A stretch of 32,451 nucleotides of DNA from UBA1361 sp041656375 (GCA_964410505.1 CAYPGR010000011.1:1-32451); one strand, 5' to 3'; shown: positions 22,708-31,628, counted from the stretch's first letter. Numbers and translations: made by a program. Notes: a model not told the origin generated them from the sequence alone.

Positions 22708-22735
22708 TTGGCATTGGAAACATACTATGTATAAT
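22708..22735 (+). promoter_or_regulatory. SigA promoter of the opp operon
   Basis: -35 TTGGCA (22708-22713), 16-base spacer, perfect -10 TATAAT (22730-22735). The oppA ribosome site AAAGGAG (about 22757-22763) and ATG at 22773 follow. Confidence 0.75.
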
Positions 22736-22772
22736 TAACCTATAAAACTAGAAAAGAAAGGAGAAAAGTTTT

Positions 22773-25214
22773 ATGAAAGCAAAAAAACTAGCGGTCGTAT
22801 CGTTACTAGGGCTTATCGCACTCGCAAGCTGTGGTACAGATAAAGTTCGCCCAGTCAAAGTACTTGTAGAAGACTGGACCGGCGATTTTTCTGAAGTTGC
22901 CCCAACAACGAACTTAGCTAATGGCGTGAAAAACTTCGCTGCCTCAAGCGCTGATGACCGAAAAGAAATCCTAGGATTATTGGAAAAGTATACAGTTGAC
23001 AATTTCTTAGGTGGGATTCCATATCGTGATAATAGTGGTTATGTCCTCTATAACTCACGGCTTGTGATTCCGAGCGACACCTTCGTACCAGGATATGGTT
23101 ATGGTGTTGGCGAAGCAGAAGTGACTGGCCCATTAACTGCGCCAGGTATTACTCCTGCCCACAATATGTACTATCACACTTGGAATAGCAACTATCCAAG
23201 CACAATTAACTACCTCGATGGTAAAGACAGTGTTACCGGTGACTTACACGCATTCGTGTCCTCAAGTTATTGGTCAACCCGCTTCACCGAAGACAAGACT
23301 GGATATGAATGGTATCCACAACTTGCAACGGAAGATAGACCACAACCACTTAACTTAGTGGGTGGCCTTGCAACCAAATGGCGGGTTAAAGTCAATGTTG
23401 GTGGTGACTTAAAGTACAATACACTTTCAACCTTACCAGCCTTACAAGGATTTAAAGGTCGGGCTGTTGAACTTGCTGACTACCTTACCCCATTCAAACT
23501 CATGCTTAATCAAAAATGGTTTAGATCAACCGACCTCGGATCACAAACAAGTGGTTTCAAAGGTGTCAATGAATACTTAGCATCTGAAGCTAAAAACTGG
23601 GCTAATGTTGGCATTCAATTAAATGAAGAAGAACAAGCAATTGAATTTGAATTCAACACTGCAAAGACCCCGTTCTATGCCATGTACAACCTCTCAAGCT
23701 CATTATTCACCCCAATCCCAGAAGACTTCATTACCGCTATCGGTGGTGCAGCCAACTACGGAACGATGGATAATGCCCAAGACAAGATCCTCTCACTTGG
23801 AACCTACTTATTAGAATCAGTTGAAACGAATAAAGAAGTCGTCTTCAAAAAGAATCCACTTTGGATTGAAGCCGATAACTATAAACTTGCTGGTTACAAA
23901 TACACCATTCTCGAAAGCAATAACGTTGCCTTTGAAGAATTCTTAGCCGGTAAATTAGATAGCGCTGGCGTGCCAAGTGCTAAATTACAACAATACAAAA
24001 CCGACCCACGTGCCCGTCAAACCTTAGGCGATACCGTTTGGAAACTCCAAGTTAACGCCGCTGACCCAACCCGTTGGGACGAATTATTCGGTGCCCAAGG
24101 AGCCATCTCCCCAGGTAGCGAATGGGAATTAAAACCAGTTATGTCAAACCGTAACTTCCTTGAAGGTTTATATTACTCCTTAGATCGTAATGCCATCGCA
24201 TTAGAAACTGGATCACGTCCAGCCCCTGCATTCTTCAGTGATGCCTACATGATTAACCCAGAAGAAGGTGAATCATGGCGTGGAACTGATGAAGGTAAAG
24301 CTGTTGTGGCACATCGTTCACCAGCCACCAATGGTTACTCCTTATCCGTCGCTCAAGATTTCTTCCGTGAAGCCATGGACGAACTCGTTGAAGCCGGCGT
24401 CTACAAACGGACTGTTGACCGTAAAGGTAAGTTCGTTAAACCAGAAACCATTACCCTTCGCTTGATTATGCAAACCCAATCCCAAGTTGATGCCGAAGGT
24501 AAAACACTCGAAAGATTCATGGAAACAGCATTTAACGGTGCTGACACCGGCTTCTTACTTGATGTTCAACCATACGCAACCACCAACTGGATGGATGCCT
24601 ACTACGCCCCAATGGCCGGTGAATTCGACTTAGCCTTTGGCTCAATTAGTGGTAACACGCTTGACCCAATTAGCTTCCTTGACACCGTTAGTAGCACGAA
24701 TAAATCTGGATTCACCCTCTCATGGGGTATGGATACCACCTTACCAAGTGCTGACATTACGTTTAAAGGCGAACACTACTCATTCGACGCTCTCCAAACC
24801 GCTGCTGGTGGCTTAACCGTTCTTAAAGACGGCGTGCCAACCCCAGAATTTGAAGTTTTAGACTTCGGTCCTGGAACAACAATTGATGAAGAAGGAAACT
24901 GGGTGTTTGGTGAAGATGGTTCCGTTGATATCGAAATCCTCGGTGCCTACTATGCTGAAGATCCGAACTTCATCGTTGAAGTTCTCGGCGCAAGCGTTAT
25001 CTTCTATGATGAAGAATTCAACGTCCTTGAAGCGGCCGAACCAGTTGTCACTGTTGAACAAGCTGATGGTGAATGGTCTGTCTTAATTGAAACCATTATC
25101 GAACCAGAAGGCGCTGTCTATATGGATATCGTCATTCATTACACCAAAACCTTTGGTGCTGGATTCCCTGAAGCAGTTGATAGTCTCCTTGAATTCTGGG
25201 CGCCAAGCGCTTAA
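22773..25214 (+). CDS. oppA: Oligopeptide-type ABC transporter, substrate-binding lipoprotein
   Basis: An 813-residue member of the SBP_bac_5 (cluster C) family, which delivers peptides or other solutes to the OppBC permease. The lipoprotein signal is clear: basic MKAKK, hydrophobic 6-18, lipobox L17-A-S-C20, so it is anchored by Cys20 on the outer face. The binding-protein body runs to about 675, with typical 'LEGLYYSLDRNAIA' and 'FDLAFGSISGNTLDP' segments. The last 135 residues form a separate acidic, beta-rich region (Ig-like in appearance) and then a terminal helix. Normal OppA is about 540 residues, so this one is clearly enlarged. Codon use is biased to TTC, TAC, AAC, GAC and CCA, unlike most neighbours, which suggests high expression. 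Preceded by cre site, palindrome, promoter and AAAGGAG. Confidence 0.92.
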   Translation: MKAKKLAVVSLLGLIALASCGTDKVRPVKVLVEDWTGDFSEVAPTTNLANGVKNFAASSADDRKEILGLLEKYTVDNFLGGIPYRDNSGYVLYNSRLVIPSDTFVPGYGYGVGEAEVTGPLTAPGITPAHNMYYHTWNSNYPSTINYLDGKDSVTGDLHAFVSSSYWSTRFTEDKTGYEWYPQLATEDRPQPLNLVGGLATKWRVKVNVGGDLKYNTLSTLPALQGFKGRAVELADYLTPFKLMLNQKWFRSTDLGSQTSGFKGVNEYLASEAKNWANVGIQLNEEEQAIEFEFNTAKTPFYAMYNLSSSLFTPIPEDFITAIGGAANYGTMDNAQDKILSLGTYLLESVETNKEVVFKKNPLWIEADNYKLAGYKYTILESNNVAFEEFLAGKLDSAGVPSAKLQQYKTDPRARQTLGDTVWKLQVNAADPTRWDELFGAQGAISPGSEWELKPVMSNRNFLEGLYYSLDRNAIALETGSRPAPAFFSDAYMINPEEGESWRGTDEGKAVVAHRSPATNGYSLSVAQDFFREAMDELVEAGVYKRTVDRKGKFVKPETITLRLIMQTQSQVDAEGKTLERFMETAFNGADTGFLLDVQPYATTNWMDAYYAPMAGEFDLAFGSISGNTLDPISFLDTVSSTNKSGFTLSWGMDTTLPSADITFKGEHYSFDALQTAAGGLTVLKDGVPTPEFEVLDFGPGTTIDEEGNWVFGEDGSVDIEILGAYYAEDPNFIVEVLGASVIFYDEEFNVLEAAEPVVTVEQADGEWSVLIETIIEPEGAVYMDIVIHYTKTFGAGFPEAVDSLLEFWAPSA

Positions 25215-25243
25215 TAAAATTCAACGCACAAACTCGTAAAGTT

Positions 25244-25252
25244 TGATATAAT
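25244..25252 (+). promoter_or_regulatory. Possible internal extended -10 promoter before oppB
   Basis: TGATATAAT is the same nonamer as in the deoD promoter. It lies 30 bases after the oppA stop; no good -35 is visible. It could give oppBCDF some transcription independent of oppA. Confidence 0.35.
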
Positions 25253-25264
25253 AATCTCGCTTTG

Positions 25265-25292
25265 AACATTGCCAGCATTCGCTGGCAATGTT
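25265..25292 (+). promoter_or_regulatory. Intercistronic 12-bp hairpin between oppA and oppB
   Basis: AACATTGCCAGC / GCTGGCAATGTT, 12 perfect pairs with an ATTC loop. Only TGTCTAT follows rather than a T run, so it is a weak terminator at best. Such a hairpin would protect the 3' end of oppA mRNA from exonucleases and limit read-through, giving more binding protein than permease, as known for other binding-protein operons. Confidence 0.75.
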
Positions 25293-25329
25293 TGTCTATA
25301 ATCACTACAAACGAAAGGAATTATGAGAT

Positions 25330-26358
25330 ATGTGGAAATATGTTTTAAAACGTATTGGTTTAATCTTTCTCACCGCATTCATAATTTTATCTCTGACTTT
25401 TATCTTGATGAAATTATTAAAAATCGATCCGCCACCGGGTCAAGTCCAAGTTCAACTTGCATTTTTTAATGACCAAGTTCGCTTAGGCTATATGGTGAAA
25501 TTGAATCATAACATCGGTAATATTGCAGATTACATCGTTAACGATAATGGTGTCTATCATTACTACCGAATTGTCCCTGTTATGCAACAATACGTTAATT
25601 GGTTACGTAACATCTTTTTAGAATGGAACTGGGGGGTATCTACGCAAATAAAAATCAATGCTTCGGCAATGGATATTATTCTTGAACAACTACCCGTCAC
25701 GATGAGGCTAAATATTATTGCCTTATTTACATCTGTTCCAGTTGGTTTCATTTTAGGAATCGTTGCGGCACTTCAAAAGAATCGACCAGCTGACCACATT
25801 ATCTCCACCGGAGTGATGATATTCATTTCCATACCTTCTTTCGTAGTGATTACCTTTTTGATGATTACGCTTTCTTATGGCCTTGGCTGGCTACCAACGC
25901 AATGGCCAAGTGTTCAACTGGATTCAACCACGAAATTTCTTGGTTATATTATCCCGATTAGTGCTTTAAGTTTTGGTACGATTGCAGGATTTGCCCGATA
26001 TACACGGGCTGAATTAACCGAAATTATGTCGAGTGAATTTCTTTTGTTGGCCCGGACGAAAGGCTTAACAAAACGGCAAACGGTTATCCGTCACGCTCTG
26101 CGTAATTCCATGGTGCCAATTGTCCCAATGATTATTGGTCAATTTATTGGTATCTTATCGGGATCGATGATCCTTGAAAATTTATACGGAATTCCCGGTA
26201 TCGGTCGTTTATTTGTGACGGCCATTAGTCAAAAAGACTATAACGTGGTCATGGTAGACATGGCCGTTTATACGATGATTGGTCTTTTTGCCACCTTATT
26301 AGTCGACTTATCATATGGTATTGTTGACCCACGGATTAGAATGGGGGCACGTAAATAA
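25330..26358 (+). CDS. oppB: Oligopeptide-type ABC transporter permease, OppB family
   Basis: 342 residues with six TM helices: one near 10-28 and five from about 120 onward. The permease coupling segment (EAA loop) is around residue 235-270 with 'ARTKGLTKRQTVIRHALRNSMVPI', including the conserved G. 'LSGSMILENLYGIPGIG' follows, typical of OppB/DppB. About 80 residues lie between the first two helices, within the normal range. AAAGGA sits 10 bases upstream of the ATG at 25330; an out-of-frame ATG at 25323 is closer but not used. The stop overlaps the oppC start by one base (TAATG). Confidence 0.93.
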   Translation: MWKYVLKRIGLIFLTAFIILSLTFILMKLLKIDPPPGQVQVQLAFFNDQVRLGYMVKLNHNIGNIADYIVNDNGVYHYYRIVPVMQQYVNWLRNIFLEWNWGVSTQIKINASAMDIILEQLPVTMRLNIIALFTSVPVGFILGIVAALQKNRPADHIISTGVMIFISIPSFVVITFLMITLSYGLGWLPTQWPSVQLDSTTKFLGYIIPISALSFGTIAGFARYTRAELTEIMSSEFLLLARTKGLTKRQTVIRHALRNSMVPIVPMIIGQFIGILSGSMILENLYGIPGIGRLFVTAISQKDYNVVMVDMAVYTMIGLFATLLVDLSYGIVDPRIRMGARK

Positions 26359-28340
26359 TGAGTAACAAAGAAAATAAAGATTTTATCGTTCCTGAAGTTG
26401 ACAAAAAGGACTTTGTTTTTGTCCAACAAGATAAAGCTATTCATGATTTAAAATTTGAAACAAAACCAACGACGTTTTTTAAAGACGCCATGCGCCGCTT
26501 TACTAAAAATAAATCAAGTGTCGCGGCGACATATATTATTGGATTCTTAATGATATTGGCAATTTTCGTTCCCATCTTTAACCCAAATGATATTAACTCT
26601 TCACAAAATGAACTCCGTTTCTTACCACCACGCATCAATGGTTTTCAAAATACGGCGATATTTAATGGTAAAGAAAAAATCAAAGGGGTTGTTGTTGATA
26701 TGAATGACCCGGAAGGTCCACTACCTGTTAACTATGTTCGTACCGCCATTGTTGGTGATATTGAAATGTATGAATCGACGATTACATCCGCCTCTATTTA
26801 TGGGCGTGACGGTAGTGTTTTCTTAACCTCCACCAATACGAACCGTGATATTGGTTATCGTTCTTCGCCAATCACGGTTGATCTTGCCAATACCTATGAT
26901 TTAACGATTGACCTTAGTGCGAACGCTGCTTTAGAAGTAGCACCAAACTATGCCTTTTATGCAGATGTCACCTTCCCTGGTGCGGCCGAAATTAAAACCG
27001 TTACTTTATTTGATTTCTCTTCAACCTTTACGAGCCGCTCACTCGCGGATATCACCGCTTTAATCCTAGCGGAGAAACCGGTTGAAGCGACGAGTGATGT
27101 GGTCAGTCTTCGCTTACGTTTTCATGTGACCAGTCAAGGCGTTAATCACCGGGCTGCACTTCACATGAATCAAGTAATCGTCTCCAACCCCAATGACACT
27201 GAAGATGTTACGTTCGTCCCTCATAATTTTGTGGATGGTAATAACGTCTTAGTTCGAAATGGGGTTGCAGAACTTATTGCCTACACATGGAATATTATTA
27301 ACGGTGCCGGCACAACAAGTTTAGTTAATGGCAAAATCACCCGTGCAAACTTTACTTATGACCCGTATGAAGCCGCCTTTGGCAAACGGGATATGGTTTT
27401 AGGGTTAGATAAATTAGAAAATTATAAACGGGAAGGATATATTGAATTCCCTGATTTCCCATCAAACTTCAGCAAATCCAGTGTCACTGATATGGAAGCT
27501 TATGGCAACATGATTATGGCTGCGTTTGATAAAGACGCGGTTGACCATAAATCACCGGTCGTTGATATCTATGGTTTTAGTGTGTTAACGAACGGTCCGC
27601 GTCCAATTCTTGACTTTGATTGTCAAGTTGTCTACTACCGTATTTTAGGTCGCAACGCAATGCCAAGTTTTATGTTTGGGACGAATCAATTTGGCCAAGA
27701 TTACTTCAAAAAAGTGTTCTTTGGTTTAGGTATTTCGCTTTTACTTGGTCTCTTAGCAGCGAGTATTAATATCATTATTGGTCTTATCTGGGGTTCGATT
27801 TCCGGCTACTACGGTGGTGGAATCGATATGCTTATGGAACGGATTACGGAAATCCTAGGGGGAATCCCAACGATTGTCGTCTTAACGCTTATTATTCTCC
27901 ACTTAGGTAATAGTTTCCCCGTTTTCCTTCTGGCCATGGTTATGACTGGTTGGATTGGTACGGCGGCAACAACCCGTAGTCAATTCTATCGCTATAAACG
28001 TCGTGAATATGTTCTCGCAAGTCGTACCCTTGGTGCGAAAGATAGTCGGCTTATCTTTAGACATATCTTACCTAACTCCGTTGGACCGATCTTCACCAGT
28101 TCTGTCTTAATGATTCCAGGTATTATCTTTGCGGAAGCGACGATTAGTTATCTTGGTTTAGGACTTCAAGGCTTACCAAGTCTCGGGGTCTCGTTAAGTG
28201 AGTCGCAACAATATATCTTCAGCCATCCGTATTTAGTCACCTCAGGAGCGATTGTGATTTCATTATTGATGATTTCATTTAACCTCTTTGGTAACGGACT
28301 TCGTGATGCCTTTAACCCATCACTGAAAGGAGTCGAGTAG
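26358..28340 (+). CDS. oppC: Oligopeptide-type ABC transporter permease, OppC family, with large ectodomain
   Basis: 660 residues, about twice the family's usual 300. A cytoplasmic N-terminus (1-54) and TM1 (about 55-74) are followed by about 370 residues (80-450) predicted outside the cell. The second half is a normal OppC core from about 440: 'FMFGTNQFGQDYFKKVFFG', which corresponds to the family's H-P-L-G-T-D-x-x-G-R-D motif, then five TM helices and the EAA loop 'ASRTLGAKDSRLIFRHILPN' (around 555-575). The inserted region is beta-rich and rich in Thr, Asn and Asp; I do not recognise a domain. It could contact OppA or take part in substrate capture. Co-transcribed with oppB (1-base overlap) and oppD (1-base gap). 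Confidence 0.9.
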   Translation: MSNKENKDFIVPEVDKKDFVFVQQDKAIHDLKFETKPTTFFKDAMRRFTKNKSSVAATYIIGFLMILAIFVPIFNPNDINSSQNELRFLPPRINGFQNTAIFNGKEKIKGVVVDMNDPEGPLPVNYVRTAIVGDIEMYESTITSASIYGRDGSVFLTSTNTNRDIGYRSSPITVDLANTYDLTIDLSANAALEVAPNYAFYADVTFPGAAEIKTVTLFDFSSTFTSRSLADITALILAEKPVEATSDVVSLRLRFHVTSQGVNHRAALHMNQVIVSNPNDTEDVTFVPHNFVDGNNVLVRNGVAELIAYTWNIINGAGTTSLVNGKITRANFTYDPYEAAFGKRDMVLGLDKLENYKREGYIEFPDFPSNFSKSSVTDMEAYGNMIMAAFDKDAVDHKSPVVDIYGFSVLTNGPRPILDFDCQVVYYRILGRNAMPSFMFGTNQFGQDYFKKVFFGLGISLLLGLLAASINIIIGLIWGSISGYYGGGIDMLMERITEILGGIPTIVVLTLIILHLGNSFPVFLLAMVMTGWIGTAATTRSQFYRYKRREYVLASRTLGAKDSRLIFRHILPNSVGPIFTSSVLMIPGIIFAEATISYLGLGLQGLPSLGVSLSESQQYIFSHPYLVTSGAIVISLLMISFNLFGNGLRDAFNPSLKGVE

Positions 28341-28341
28341 T

Positions 28342-29877
28342 ATGAACAATAAAGAAATTGTCATTAAAGTCGAAGATTTAGCGATTTCTTTCGCCACTGA
28401 TCACGGTCGACTTCATGCCGTGCGTGGGGTGAGCTTTGAACTCTATCGTGGGGAAGTCCTTGCCATTGTCGGTGAATCCGGTTCTGGTAAAAGTGTTTCC
28501 GCGAAAACCATCATGGGCATTTTGCCTCGAAATGGTCGTATCGAAAAAGGCTCCATCATGTATGAAGGGGAAGATTTAACCCGCATTAGTGAGGAAGATT
28601 TCCACCGCTTACGTGGTAAGAAGATTGGGATGATTTTCCAAGATCCTTTAAGCAGCTTAAACCCCATTATGAAGGTCGGCCGTCAATTAACGGAAGCGAT
28701 TATTATTAATGCGGATAAAGTGAAGCAAAAATATAATGATTTAATCTCCCCGCAACTCATTGCCTTAAATAATCGTCGGGTTCAAGATGAAATTTTGATT
28801 AGCGAAAAAGAAAACGATGTCATTGATTTTATTTTTAATGCCCGTCAAGAAATGAGTGCCATTCGTAAAAATACGGCCCTCTCAAAAGAAGAAAAAAAGG
28901 CCGCTATTAACAAAGTTCGGGCCGGTATTAAGGCAAAACGTGCTGAAAAACGCGCTTTTGTTAAATCAATACATGCCGATAGCAAGCCGATTATTAAAGC
29001 GCTCGCGCTTGAATTGGTCGCTGCCAAAAAAGCCGCAAAAATAGAAACCCTCAAGTTTAAAAAAGACTTAACCGATAAACGTGACGCTGAACTAAGTGCC
29101 TTAACTGCCAAACTGAAAGCAACATCTGATGCTGAAGAAAGAAAAGCAATCGAAGCACAAATTGAAAAAGTAAAGACGGAATACATTAATAACGTACGAA
29201 TCACGCGTGCTGAAGCTAAAAAACAAGCTTTAAAGGTAATGGAAGAAGTCGGTATTCCGCAACCAGCTCGTCGTTTCCGACAATATCCATTCGAGTTTTC
29301 GGGTGGTATGCGGCAACGGATTGTTATCGCCATTGCTCTGATTCAAAATCCGGATGTTTTAATTTGTGACGAACCTACAACCGCCCTTGACGTGACCATT
29401 CAAGCCCAAATTCTTGAACTCATTAACCGGCTAAAACGGGAACGTAACTTATCGGTTATCTTTATTACCCATGACCTCGGTGTCGTCGCAAACATGGCAG
29501 ATCGGGTCGCTGTGATGTATGCGGGTAAGATTGTTGAATATGGTTTAGTGAATGAACTTTTCTATGACCCACGTCACCCTTATACTTGGGCCCTTCTTTC
29601 AAGTATTCCTGATGTTGATAGTCGTGAACGACTTGAAGCCATTCCTGGCACGCCACCAAACATGGTTTATCCACCAAAAGGCGATGCTTTCGCCCCACGC
29701 TCACGCTATGCAATGGCGATTGATTTTAAAGAAGAACCACCTTATTTCAAAGTAAGTGAAACCCATTATGCGAAGACTTGGTTACTTGATCCACGGGCCC
29801 CAAAGGCCGAAATGCCAAATATTGTCGCTTCGCGTATTAAAAATTCCTTAAAGAAAGGGGGAAAGAAAGATGAGTAA
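28342..29877 (+). CDS. oppD: Oligopeptide ABC transporter ATPase OppD, with helical insert
   Basis: 511 residues; the family norm is about 330-350. ATPase motifs: Walker A GESGSGKS (44-51), Q-loop Gln100 in IFQDPLSSLNP, signature FSGGM (319-323), Walker B VLICDE (339-344), and the H-loop in 'FITHD' (around 376). The C-terminal oligopeptide-transporter region 'DPRHPYTWALLSSIP' is present. Between Q-loop and signature lie about 170 residues (126-298) rich in Lys, Glu and Ala, predicted as long helices/coiled coil, within the helical subdomain. Its stop lies within the oppF start (ATGAGTAA). Confidence 0.93.
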   Translation: MNNKEIVIKVEDLAISFATDHGRLHAVRGVSFELYRGEVLAIVGESGSGKSVSAKTIMGILPRNGRIEKGSIMYEGEDLTRISEEDFHRLRGKKIGMIFQDPLSSLNPIMKVGRQLTEAIIINADKVKQKYNDLISPQLIALNNRRVQDEILISEKENDVIDFIFNARQEMSAIRKNTALSKEEKKAAINKVRAGIKAKRAEKRAFVKSIHADSKPIIKALALELVAAKKAAKIETLKFKKDLTDKRDAELSALTAKLKATSDAEERKAIEAQIEKVKTEYINNVRITRAEAKKQALKVMEEVGIPQPARRFRQYPFEFSGGMRQRIVIAIALIQNPDVLICDEPTTALDVTIQAQILELINRLKRERNLSVIFITHDLGVVANMADRVAVMYAGKIVEYGLVNELFYDPRHPYTWALLSSIPDVDSRERLEAIPGTPPNMVYPPKGDAFAPRSRYAMAIDFKEEPPYFKVSETHYAKTWLLDPRAPKAEMPNIVASRIKNSLKKGGKKDE

Positions 29878-31210
29878 GCAAGTTGAAAAAGTAGTTGAAA
29901 CGACTGACGTCAAACCAACCCCAGCTCCTGAAAAATTACGTGGCGCCCCCATTCCGGTAAAAAAAGAGGGCGTTACTTACCGTCAAGACTTAGTCGATAA
30001 AGATGTTATCTTACGAGTGAGTCACCTTAAACAATTCTTTACCTCTGGCTCTGGACAGAATAAATTCCGCAATAAAGCGGTCCATGATATTTCCTTTGAT
30101 GTTAAAAAAGGTGAGGTATTCGGCTTAGTTGGTGAATCAGGCTGCGGTAAGACCACAACTGGTCGTTCGATTATCCGTTTATATAATGTCACGAGTGGTA
30201 GTGTTTATTTTAAGGGGCACCGTATTAATGCAGGAACCCGTTGGAATGAAAAAGAAATTAAGTGGAAGACACTTAATGCCAAAAATGACATTAAAAAACT
30301 GACGAAACAAATGAAAGATGAGATTAAAGATGTTCAAAATGAAGAACGTGAAAATCTTGAATCTGTCGTCGCCAATATCCGTGCCAATTATCAAGAAAAG
30401 ATTAATGCGGTTAAGCAAGAACTTGACGCCATTGTCAAGGAACAAAAAGCACGTATTAAACAAATCAAATATGATCTAAAACACCTGAATCCAGAAGTCA
30501 TGACTAAAATGCAAATGATCTTCCAAGATCCGAGTGATTCGCTTAATCCGCGGATGACGGTCGAAGACATTATTCAAGAAGGTTTACAAATTCAAGGCTT
30601 AAAAGATAAAGCCGAAAACTCTAAAAAAGTCGTTGAAGTTTTAGAAAAAGTCGGACTCATTGCGGATTACGCGTCACGTTACCCCCACGAATTTAGTGGC
30701 GGACAACGGCAACGGATTGGCATTGCACGGGCGCTCATTATGAATCCTGAGCTGATGATTGCTGACGAACCAATTAGTGCGCTTGACGTGTCGATTCGGG
30801 CGCAAATTATTAACTTACTCAATGATCTTCGTGAAGAATATGGCTTAACGATTCTGTTTATTGCCCATGACTTAAGTGTTGTTAAATACTTCTGTGACCG
30901 GATTGCGGTTATGTATTATGGTGAAATTGTTGAATTAACGACGAGTGAAGAACTCTTTAAACATCCGCTTCACCCATATACAAAAGCCCTTTTAAGTGCG
31001 ATTCCAAAACCAGATCCACTTAGTGAAAAGAGTCGTCAACGGCTAATTTACAACCCTTTTACTGATCATGACTATCGTGAAGAAAAACCAACCCTTCAAG
31101 AAATCGTTCCGGGGCACTTTGTTTTAGCCAACAGTGCTGAAATTGAAAAGTATAATAAAGAAATCGCTGCGATTGATAAAAAGGCTAATAAAGCTAAAGT
31201 AAGCGAGTAA
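29870..31210 (+). CDS. oppF: Oligopeptide ABC transporter ATPase OppF, with helical insert
   Basis: 446 residues against about 310-330 in the family. A non-conserved N-terminal tail (1-40), Walker A GESGCGKTT (88-96), Q-loop Gln219 in MIFQDPSDSLNPRM, signature SGGQ (276-279), Walker B LMIADE (295-300), H-loop in 'FIAHD' (around 327). The C-terminal 'HPLHPYTKALLSAIP' is typical. About 85 charged residues (123-208), with a run of Lys/Glu helices, are inserted between Walker A and the Q-loop, i.e. before it, whereas the OppD insert lies after it. The start overlaps the oppD stop by 8 bases. Confidence 0.93.
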   Translation: MSKQVEKVVETTDVKPTPAPEKLRGAPIPVKKEGVTYRQDLVDKDVILRVSHLKQFFTSGSGQNKFRNKAVHDISFDVKKGEVFGLVGESGCGKTTTGRSIIRLYNVTSGSVYFKGHRINAGTRWNEKEIKWKTLNAKNDIKKLTKQMKDEIKDVQNEERENLESVVANIRANYQEKINAVKQELDAIVKEQKARIKQIKYDLKHLNPEVMTKMQMIFQDPSDSLNPRMTVEDIIQEGLQIQGLKDKAENSKKVVEVLEKVGLIADYASRYPHEFSGGQRQRIGIARALIMNPELMIADEPISALDVSIRAQIINLLNDLREEYGLTILFIAHDLSVVKYFCDRIAVMYYGEIVELTTSEELFKHPLHPYTKALLSAIPKPDPLSEKSRQRLIYNPFTDHDYREEKPTLQEIVPGHFVLANSAEIEKYNKEIAAIDKKANKAKVSE

Positions 31211-31211
31211 A

Positions 31212-31595
31212 ATGCAAGAACGGCAAAAGAAACGATTCATTAAGTGGCTAGGGTTGCTAATTTTTAATCTCCTTTTTGGAACACTCATTCTCATTATTGG
31301 AAACGATTATACGACTTGGGGATTTAGTAATGCCACCTTTATTCCTGGCGCTGTCACCCTCTTCATGTTTTGCTTAAAGTTGATTTCAAACGCCGGAACA
31401 TTCGACCTTGTTTCTTATTCATTCTCGAAAATTCGTCAGAGTATGAACCAAAAGGATGGTGGAACGGGTCTTAGTGCGCATGAGTATGTTGAAAAGAAAC
31501 AAACCGCTCGTCGCATTAAAGGTGGTTATTACTTACCGGACATTGTTATCTCAGCCCTCTTCATCGTGGCCGGGATCATCCTTATTATCATTTAA
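31212..31595 (+). CDS. Small DUF3899-type membrane protein, last gene of opp operon
   Basis: 127 residues with three hydrophobic segments (about 10-29, 38-60, 107-126) and a central charged loop carrying 'FSKIRQSMN' and 'SAHEYVEKK'. This layout matches the DUF3899 membrane proteins of Bacillota, whose function is unknown. It begins one base after the oppF stop and ends just before a strong terminator, so it is transcribed with the transporter genes. No ribosome site of quality is visible beyond purines at the oppF end, pointing to translational coupling. Confidence 0.8.
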   Translation: MQERQKKRFIKWLGLLIFNLLFGTLILIIGNDYTTWGFSNATFIPGAVTLFMFCLKLISNAGTFDLVSYSFSKIRQSMNQKDGGTGLSAHEYVEKKQTARRIKGGYYLPDIVISALFIVAGIILIII

Positions 31596-31596
31596 T

Positions 31597-31628
31597 AAAA
31601 AAAATAGTCCGCTTCGGCGGACTTTTTT
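31597..31628. terminator. Bidirectional terminator (opp operon / pgpA)
   Basis: AGTCCGC / GCGGACT stem (7 bp) with a stable TTCG loop. Six T follow on the plus strand and eight A precede it, i.e. a T run on the minus strand. It ends both the opp operon and the convergent phosphatase gene. Confidence 0.92.

Noticed and set aside
22568..22772. Riboswitch in the opp leader
   Set aside because: The structure present is explained by the deoD terminator, the cre site, the palindrome and the promoter; the transcribed leader after the -10 is only about 30 bases.
28845..29333. 162-codon open frame opposite oppD
   Set aside because: It is the antisense shadow of the Lys/Ala/Glu-rich helical insert; composition explains it and there is no ribosome site.
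30179..30463. 94-codon open frame opposite oppF
   Set aside because: Antisense shadow of the charged insert, Phe/Asn/Ile-rich as expected for the complement of Lys/Glu codons.
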